Below the pieces are notes generated by a model. The model made no database searches, was not told the DNA's origin, and saw only the letters and a list, made by a program, of their open reading frames with translations. A stretch of DNA of 64,000 nt, from positions 248,001 to 312,000 of the forward strand of contig NZ_JACKTY010000030.1 of NCBI RefSeq assembly GCF_025822605.1, read 5' to 3'. Below, piece by piece: positions 58,577 to 64,000 of this stretch (position 1 is the stretch's first letter; each line of letters opens with the position of its first letter). Both the position numbers and the translations under genes were made by a program. Source of the stretch: Mycolicibacterium komossense (GTDB lineage: Bacteria > Actinomycetota > Actinomycetes > Mycobacteriales > Mycobacteriaceae).

Positions 58577-59974
58577 GTGCGCCGACTGCTCTGCGCGGTG
58601 GGTGTGATCGCTGCCGTTTCCGGCTGCTCGTACCACCCCACCGACGTCATCATTGCGGCGCCACCGCAACTGCCTCCGCCGATGGGGTGGAACTCGTGGA
58701 ACTCCGGAATTGAGATCAACGACCAGTCCATCAGGGAGACCATCGATGCGATGGTCTCCTCTGGCATGCGCGACGCCGGATATTCCTATGTCAATCTTGA
58801 CGCTGGATGGGCTGCGCCCGAACGCAACTCCTCCGGCGAACTGATGCCAGACGCGCGGCGCTTTCCGCTCGGACTGAAACCCCTGGTCGACTACGCGCAT
58901 GAACGAGGACTACGGTTCGGACTGTACTCAAGCCCGTTCAATCAAACATGCGGACAAGGTGTGGGCACCGCGAGCCTCGGTCATGAAACCCAGGACGCTG
59001 CCACCTTTGCCGAGTGGGGAATTGACTTCCTCAAATACGACTGGTGCAGCGACGATTCCAACCACGACGAGCAGGTGGCAGTCTTCCGGGCGATGGGGGC
59101 GGCGCTGAAGAAAAGTGACCGCCGCATCGTCTACAGCATCAACCCCAATAGCTCCGATGACACGACTGCGGGCAACCGCTTCGACTGGTCCGGTGTCGCC
59201 GATGTGGTGCGCACTTCGGGGGATCTTGTTCCGTTGTGGCGCTACGTATTCTCACCACCAGGCCCGCCCGGCGAAGCCACCCCGTTCGCCGCCGGCATGT
59301 TCAACGGTGTACCCGACCAGTTCGCCGAAGCGGCGGCCGGCATTGCCCGGCCTGGTTATCGCAGCGATCCGGACATGCTGGTCGTTGGTGTGACGTGGAG
59401 CGACTTTTTTCTCAACCATCGAGACCTGGTACGTCACAGTGCGCAGACGCAGTCTACGTCCGCCCGGCAGCGCGCCATGTTCGCGCCGATGTTGGCGATG
59501 CCGGCGCAGACGGTTCAGTGGATGGCCACCACCCCACCCAGCTTGACCGAAGACGAGCAGCGCAGCCACTTTTCGCTGTGGGCCATGTTGGGTGCTCCGC
59601 TGCTCGCCGGCAACGATCTGCGCTCGATGTCACCGGCAACTCTGTCGATTCTGAACAATCGTGAGGTCATCGCCATCGACCAGGACCCGCTCATGGCCAA
59701 AGCTCATCAGATCAGCGACGACGGCCGAATCTGGGCCAAGCCCCTCCTAGATTCCTCAGTAGCTGTCGCCTTGTTCAACACCTCAAGCACCGCCGCAGAT
59801 ATCGCCACCACAGCCACCGCAGTGGGCTTGCCCGCTGCGCCCTGCTACGACCAGCGCGAACTGTGGGAGGGCCGCACAACCACTGGTTCGACCGGTGACA
59901 TCATCGCTGAATCGCTTGCTCCGCACGCTGTTCGGCTTTTGCGAGTCAGTGCGGCAGACATATGTTCCCACTAA
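58577..59974 (+). CDS. alpha-galactosidase-type glycoside hydrolase (GH27), lipoprotein
   Basis: 465 aa. Signal peptide RRLLCAVGVIAAVSGC with a lipobox (VSGC), so it is likely anchored outside the membrane. GH27 motifs: PPMGWNSWNSG, YVNLDAGW, GLRFGLYSSP, nucleophile Asp in FLKYDWCSDD, and acid/base Asp in YRSDPDMLVVGV. The C-terminal beta domain is present (LMAKAHQISDDGRIWAKPL, SVAVALFN). GTG at 58577 follows AGGAG. It would cleave terminal alpha-galactosyl (or related) residues from an external glycan or glycolipid. Confidence 0.9.
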   Translation: MRRLLCAVGVIAAVSGCSYHPTDVIIAAPPQLPPPMGWNSWNSGIEINDQSIRETIDAMVSSGMRDAGYSYVNLDAGWAAPERNSSGELMPDARRFPLGLKPLVDYAHERGLRFGLYSSPFNQTCGQGVGTASLGHETQDAATFAEWGIDFLKYDWCSDDSNHDEQVAVFRAMGAALKKSDRRIVYSINPNSSDDTTAGNRFDWSGVADVVRTSGDLVPLWRYVFSPPGPPGEATPFAAGMFNGVPDQFAEAAAGIARPGYRSDPDMLVVGVTWSDFFLNHRDLVRHSAQTQSTSARQRAMFAPMLAMPAQTVQWMATTPPSLTEDEQRSHFSLWAMLGAPLLAGNDLRSMSPATLSILNNREVIAIDQDPLMAKAHQISDDGRIWAKPLLDSSVAVALFNTSSTAADIATTATAVGLPAAPCYDQRELWEGRTTTGSTGDIIAESLAPHAVRLLRVSAADICSH

Positions 59975-60570
59975 ACCATCTGCCAGAACTGCCGGCTGGA
60001 CCGATGCTGCTCGTGGTGCTGGCGGTGATCGTCATCGGTTCCTCAGTACCGCTGCTCGGCATTGTGATTGCCGCCGAACCGATCATGGTGGGCGTAATAC
60101 TGGCTACGAATCACCAACTGTTCGTCCCGGGGCTGCTCGCGGTCGCAGTCGGAGCAGCTGTCATCGGCGACATCGTGAGCTACTGGCTCGGAAGGGCTTT
60201 GGGGCCCAGATTACTCAAGACGAAGCTCGTGCGTCGCTCACGCAAGCACATCGACGGCGCGCATAGGAGAGTTCAGCGCCGGGGCGCATTGGGCGCCATG
60301 CTCATTCAGCGCTGGGTCCCTCCGGCCCGCGGCTTCGTACCTTCTTTCCTGGGGACGGTACGGCACCCCTTCGGCCGATTCGTGGGATACTCGGTGCTCG
60401 CCTCCTCATTGTGGGCCTTCGTCTTCGTCCTCGGCACCCATTTCGGTGGACCGACCTTGATTCTGGCTATACCGACAGTGGCCACGCTCGTCATCGCGAC
60501 CCAGCTGCTTCGGCGCGGGTTCATCGCGCTCCGTGGCCGTCGTGACCGACGGCTCGCTGCCACTACCTGA
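59962..60570 (+). CDS. DedA/SNARE-associated membrane protein
   Basis: 202 aa with about four to five membrane helices. The DedA motif is partly present: GAAVIGDIVSYWLGRALGPRLL near 72-93 and the later RRGALGAMLIQRWVPPARGFVPSF, matching the F/Y-x-R-x-x-P-x-x-R loop. DedA proteins flip or scramble lipids in some bacteria. Start ATG overlaps the glycosidase stop by 13 nt, tying it to the same operon. Confidence 0.82.
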   Translation: MFPLNHLPELPAGPMLLVVLAVIVIGSSVPLLGIVIAAEPIMVGVILATNHQLFVPGLLAVAVGAAVIGDIVSYWLGRALGPRLLKTKLVRRSRKHIDGAHRRVQRRGALGAMLIQRWVPPARGFVPSFLGTVRHPFGRFVGYSVLASSLWAFVFVLGTHFGGPTLILAIPTVATLVIATQLLRRGFIALRGRRDRRLAATT

Positions 60571-60651
60571 CGACCGCGCGAAAGTACCAGGGAGTGAGAT
60601 GAAGTCAGTAGATAAGAGACTCTCGCCGCGACTGTCGTCGAGTTCGCGAGG

Positions 60652-61680
60652 ATGCCGCCGGCGGTCGGGCGAAACGCTCCTTGCGGCGCCTCAGTGACGC
60701 GCGCAGAAGGCGAAGAGGTCGGCGAAACCGCCGCCGCACTGGAACTTCTCAGTGACCCGGCACGATTTCGCCTGATGTCGGCAATCCTCGAATGTTGCAG
60801 TGCGGGAATGACTGACCACGACCTGGCGATCATCACAGGGCTAGCGGCGCCCGTCGTTCGTTCGGAATTGGAAGTACTTCTTCACGCTGGATTGATCGAA
60901 TCGCGACGGACGCAGGAGACCGACTTCTATCAGATCTGCTCTGGCAAGCTGCGTTCACTCGCCTCTACTGACACGGACGCGACAGTGCAGGCCGCTGCTT
61001 CTCAGGAGGGGGAGTCCGCAGGCTTTCGGAACTCTCGCGGCCGCGGACGGCCGCGCGGCGCGAATCAGACGAAAGCTCGGATACTGCTGGCCGCGAAGAA
61101 TGTCATTCTCAAAGTGGGCTTCGATGCCCTCGGCATGGCGGCGGTAGCTGAGATCGCCGGAGTTACCCGACCCACAATCAGTTATCACTTCCGTTCCAAG
61201 GCTGCGCTCTACCAAGCCGTTCTGGCGCAGGCGTACAACGATATTGATCGGGCAGCGGCTGCGACCGGCTTCTCCGTCCGCGGCGGTGCCGGCACCCAGT
61301 TGTCCGAATTCATCACCAGGGTCTTGAATCCTGATGGTGGTTGGTCTCTCGCTGCGTTGCTGCCGAGCTTGGTAATGGACTCGCGCAGGCATCCAGAGGT
61401 CATGGACGACGGAGCTGCAATTCTGGGACGGGTCCGTGCGTTCCTCACCTCGTCGATGACTGCGGAGAAATCTGGCGGCAACGGCGACGACGAACAGGAC
61501 GCCGAACTGTCGACGGTCGTGGAGGCGAGAATGGCGCTTGTCTTAGGTTTGGGGATGTACGCCGGCTTTGTGGGTACCGATGCCCAAACACAGCAAGTGT
61601 TCGAATACTGGCTGACAGTGATGGACGAAGTGACTGCGGCGGAGCGTCCAGTGGACGAAGGGCCGCCGACGCCCGCGTGA
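60652..61680 (+). CDS. regulator fusing an ArsR-like winged helix to a TetR domain
   Basis: 342 aa. Residues about 28-105 look like an ArsR/HxlR winged helix (ALELLSDPARFRLMSAILEC, MTDHDLAIITGLAAPVVRSE, VLLHAGLIESRRTQETDFYQ). After a charged linker (RGRGRPRGANQTKARILLAA begins the second part, near 128) comes a complete TetR HTH domain (GFDALGMAAVAEIAGVTRPT, YHFRSKAALYQAVLAQAYN) and a TetR-type C-terminal half. Two DNA-binding domains in one chain are unusual. Start uncertain: ATG at 60652 or GTG at 60694. Target probably nearby; not identified. Confidence 0.75.
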   Translation: MPPAVGRNAPCGASVTRAEGEEVGETAAALELLSDPARFRLMSAILECCSAGMTDHDLAIITGLAAPVVRSELEVLLHAGLIESRRTQETDFYQICSGKLRSLASTDTDATVQAAASQEGESAGFRNSRGRGRPRGANQTKARILLAAKNVILKVGFDALGMAAVAEIAGVTRPTISYHFRSKAALYQAVLAQAYNDIDRAAAATGFSVRGGAGTQLSEFITRVLNPDGGWSLAALLPSLVMDSRRHPEVMDDGAAILGRVRAFLTSSMTAEKSGGNGDDEQDAELSTVVEARMALVLGLGMYAGFVGTDAQTQQVFEYWLTVMDEVTAAERPVDEGPPTPA

Positions 61681-61683
61681 TGT

Positions 61684-63162
61684 TCAGCCGTCGGCGGTAC
61701 CGCCGCAGCGTGTTACGGACGCGGGTAGCTCGACAGTGAAAGTTGTCTTTCCCGAGATACTTTCGACTCCGATGGTGCCGTGATGGGCCCGTACGACAGC
61801 CGATGCGATCGCCAGGCCCAAACCGGTGCTACCTGCCCGTCGTGACCGGGAGCTGTCGCCTCGGACGAACCGCTGGAAGATTTCGTATTGGCGCGCCGCC
61901 GGGATGCCGGGACCGTTGTCCACGATGTGGATCAGCGCACCGCCGTCGTTCGCCCACTGAAGGCGGCTGATTACCTCGGTGCCGGGTGGTGTGTGTACGC
62001 GCGCATTCGACAGCAAGTTGGCCAGCACCTGATGAAGCCGCGCGCGGTCACCGGTCAAGAGCACTGGATCATCGGGCAGATCAAGTGTCCAGCGGTGCTC
62101 GGGACCAGCGATCTGTGCGTCGCTGACGACGTCGATGATCAGCTCGGATAGATCGAGTTCCTCGGCTCCGAGTGGTCTGCCTTCGTCCAGGCGAGCCAGA
62201 AGAAGCATGTCTTCCACTAGTCCAGTCATCCGAATGGCTTCCGACTCGACACGGCCCAGTACGTACGGCAGATCGGTGTGACCGCCCGCCGAGAGTTTCT
62301 GGGCGAATTCGGTATAACCGCGGATGGAGGTCAACGGGGTCCGCAACTCGTGGCTGGCGTCGGCGACGAATTGCCGTACTCGTGCTTCGCTGGCGTGCCG
62401 GGCGGCCAATGCCTCGGCGATCCGGTTCATCATCATCGTCAGGGCACCCGCAAGCTGGCCGACCTCGGTTCGCTCAGCCGCGGGGTCCACTTGGACTGCC
62501 GGAGTGGGCAGCAAGACCTCGCGTCGCTCCAACTCGAGTTGGGCCACTTCGCGCGCTGTGGAGGCCATAATCGACAAGGGGCGTAATTGCCGTCGCACGA
62601 TGATGATGCCGGCAACGACCGCGAGCGCGAGCCCAATGGTGGTTAGGATGCCGAAGACCGCGACCACCGAGAGGAGGGTGGCGTGGATTACGGAGGTTGG
62701 CAACCCCGTAACGACGATGTGATCGTTGTTCGCGGGCTGGGACTCCACCCGGTACTCCCCGAGGCCATCCAAATCAACCGATACCGGTTGATGGAGTGGG
62801 AGATTCGCGAGTTGCGCTGCGGCGGCGTGGTTGAGGGGCAGTCGGTTCCCATTGGTCATGATGACCGCGGCCTCATCGATGCGGCCGTCGGAGACAACGG
62901 CGCCGACAGTTCCGGTGGACTGGCCGGGCGCGTCAAGAAATACCGGCCCTGGCCCGGGAAAGCGTATGAACGGCGGCGGGCCGAGATCGAAGAACATCAG
63001 CGATCGGGATCCTGCATCACGCAGTTGGTCATCGAGCTGCCCGATCAGGAAATGCTTCATGGCCAACACGGTGCCTGTCCCGATCGCCAGGGACAGGCCG
63101 GTCAGCAGAACCGCGACTGTGGTCACCAGACGAGTACGGAGCGACCACGCCGACGGCCTCAC
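61684..63162 (-). CDS. OmpR-system sensor histidine kinase (HAMP, HisKA, HATPase)
   Basis: 492 aa. First membrane helix near residues 15-35 (VAVLLTGLSLAIGTGTVLA), extracytoplasmic domain of about 125 aa, second helix near 165-190 (LLSVVAVFGILTTIGLALAV), HAMP, HisKA with phospho-His in VADASHELRTPLTSIRGY, then NLLSNARVHT, DNGPGIP and GSTGLGLAIASA of the ATPase. Resembles TcrY/TrcS-type mycobacterial kinases. Convergent with the ArsR-TetR gene, 3 nt apart; its partner regulator lies upstream. Confidence 0.92.
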   Translation of the reverse strand: MRPSAWSLRTRLVTTVAVLLTGLSLAIGTGTVLAMKHFLIGQLDDQLRDAGSRSLMFFDLGPPPFIRFPGPGPVFLDAPGQSTGTVGAVVSDGRIDEAAVIMTNGNRLPLNHAAAAQLANLPLHQPVSVDLDGLGEYRVESQPANNDHIVVTGLPTSVIHATLLSVVAVFGILTTIGLALAVVAGIIIVRRQLRPLSIMASTAREVAQLELERREVLLPTPAVQVDPAAERTEVGQLAGALTMMMNRIAEALAARHASEARVRQFVADASHELRTPLTSIRGYTEFAQKLSAGGHTDLPYVLGRVESEAIRMTGLVEDMLLLARLDEGRPLGAEELDLSELIIDVVSDAQIAGPEHRWTLDLPDDPVLLTGDRARLHQVLANLLSNARVHTPPGTEVISRLQWANDGGALIHIVDNGPGIPAARQYEIFQRFVRGDSSRSRRAGSTGLGLAIASAVVRAHHGTIGVESISGKTTFTVELPASVTRCGGTADG

Positions 63163-63196
63163 CTACCCGAACCTGGTCTTGTTCGAGCCCGTGATG

Positions 63197-63955
63197 TCAG
63201 GCGGGCTTGAGTACATACCCGACACCGCGCATCGTGTGGATCATCGGTCGGCGCCCGGCGTCAATCTTCTTGCGTAGGTAGGAGATATACAGCTCGACGA
63301 CATTAGAGCGGCCGGCAAAGTCGTAATCCCAGACGTCGTCGAGAATCTGAGCCTTACTCAGCACGCGGCCGGGATTTTCCATCATGCAGAGCAGTAGCTG
63401 GTATTCGGTGGCGGTGAGCACAATCGGGTCTCCGGACCGAGTAACTTCGCGACTGCGCTCGTCCAGGGTGAGATCGCCGACGACGAGCTTGGTGACGTTG
63501 TCGGCAACCGCGATCCCGGTGTGACGTACCAACGCACGTAGTCGTAGGAGTACTTCCTCGACGCTGAACGGTTTGGTCACGTAGTCGTCGCCGCCGGCGC
63601 TCAAGCCTGCGACGCGGTCTTCGACAGAGTCTTTCGCGGTCAGGAACAACACGGGGAGGCCGGGTCTGATCTGGCGGAGCAGCGGCAAGACTTGCAGGCC
63701 ATCGATATCCGGCAACATCATGTCGAGAACAACCAGGTCGGGTGCGTGCTCGCGGACGGCTCGAACTGCGCTCGCACCATCAGTCGCATACGAGACTTGC
63801 CATCCTTCATACCGCAGCACCATTGACACCAGCTCGGTGATGGCCGGTTCGTCGTCCACGACGAGTACGTGGATCGGGCTGCCATCGGCTTTGGTGGCGA
63901 CTACGTCAGTGTTGGCTGCCTGGCTCAACCGGACAGTCGTATTGCGAGTGTGCAT
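63197..63955 (-). CDS. OmpR-family response regulator
   Basis: 252 aa. Receiver: HVLVVDDEPAITELVS, phospho-acceptor Asp in LVVLDMMLPDIDG, LTAKD, Lys in YVTKPFSVEEV. Winged-helix domain: VLTATEYQLLLCMMENPGRV and NVVELYISYLRKKID ending in HTMRGVGYVLK. A polar N-terminal extension of about 27 aa precedes the receiver. Resembles PhoP/TrcR-type mycobacterial regulators, but I cannot assign a symbol. 34 nt upstream of the kinase gene, same strand. Confidence 0.92.
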   Translation of the reverse strand: MHTRNTTVRLSQAANTDVVATKADGSPIHVLVVDDEPAITELVSMVLRYEGWQVSYATDGASAVRAVREHAPDLVVLDMMLPDIDGLQVLPLLRQIRPGLPVLFLTAKDSVEDRVAGLSAGGDDYVTKPFSVEEVLLRLRALVRHTGIAVADNVTKLVVGDLTLDERSREVTRSGDPIVLTATEYQLLLCMMENPGRVLSKAQILDDVWDYDFAGRSNVVELYISYLRKKIDAGRRPMIHTMRGVGYVLKPA

Positions 63956-64000
63956 CGCACCGAATTTTGCGCCCCCTACGTGGGCGAATGCTGTCGCCCG

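Overview
The window reads as high-GC actinobacterial chromosome, almost certainly a rapid-growing Mycobacterium (Mycolicibacterium). The main reason is gene order. From metG to kdpA the backbone follows the M. tuberculosis block Rv1007c to Rv1031: metG, tatD, rpfB, rsmA/ksgA, ispE, pks16, pth, rplY, lpqT, prs, glmU, a TetR gene, mfd, mazG, lpqU, eno, ftsB, a DUF501 gene, ppx, then kdpE/kdpD and the kdp structural genes. That order is recalled from family knowledge; no database was searched. Other mycobacterial signs are lipoproteins of the Lpq families, ESX-type secretion genes, and many genes whose -10 box lies only 6-9 nt before the start codon, which suggests leaderless mRNAs.

Layout. 1-3141: part of a flavin oxidoreductase, metG, and a TatD nuclease divergent from metG. 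3198-8962: rpfB behind a short leader hairpin, rsmA overlapping rpfB by 4 nt, an AnsP-type permease, a soluble Ser/Thr kinase and ispE. 8994-17811: pks16 behind a small upstream ORF, an Fe-S protein, then the minus-strand run rplY-pth and glmU-prs-arsC-lpqT, with tRNA-Gln. 17875-24436: TetR gene, a LysA-like protein lacking the PLP lysine, mfd and mazG. 24409-27910: an efeUOB iron-uptake operon with an IdeR-like box, extra relative to the M. tuberculosis order. 28036-32941: lpqU-eno-ftsB-DUF501-ppx and a DUF218 gene. 32943-38414: small membrane protein, a 37-residue Cys/His-rich peptide, a GjpA-like secreted protein and a large Orn/Lys/Arg decarboxylase, also extra relative to M. tuberculosis. 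38530-47150: the kdp locus with two small membrane ORFs and conspicuous direct repeats.

47157-53965 is accessory DNA: an NlpC-like protein, a decayed ISL3-family insertion sequence, a truncated mobile-element gene, an excisionase-like gene, then an EspC-like protein, a modular T7SS-type putative toxin and its putative immunity protein, a tyrosine integrase and a tRNA-Leu(UAA). 54228-61680 holds a frameshifted methyltransferase, an exported protein, and a TetR-controlled operon (methyltransferase, PlsC-like acyltransferase, alpha-galactosidase lipoprotein, DedA protein) sharing one palindromic operator with its divergent regulator, followed by an ArsR-TetR fusion regulator. The window ends with an OmpR-family two-component system (61684-63955).

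Most likely to be new: the EspC/WXG-toxin/immunity cassette on the integrase-bearing island; the matching 11+21-bp repeat arrays upstream of kdp and of the LysA-like gene; the Cys/His-rich peptide; the CTG-initiated rsmA; the ArsR-TetR fusion; and the lipid/glycoside operon at 56850-60570.
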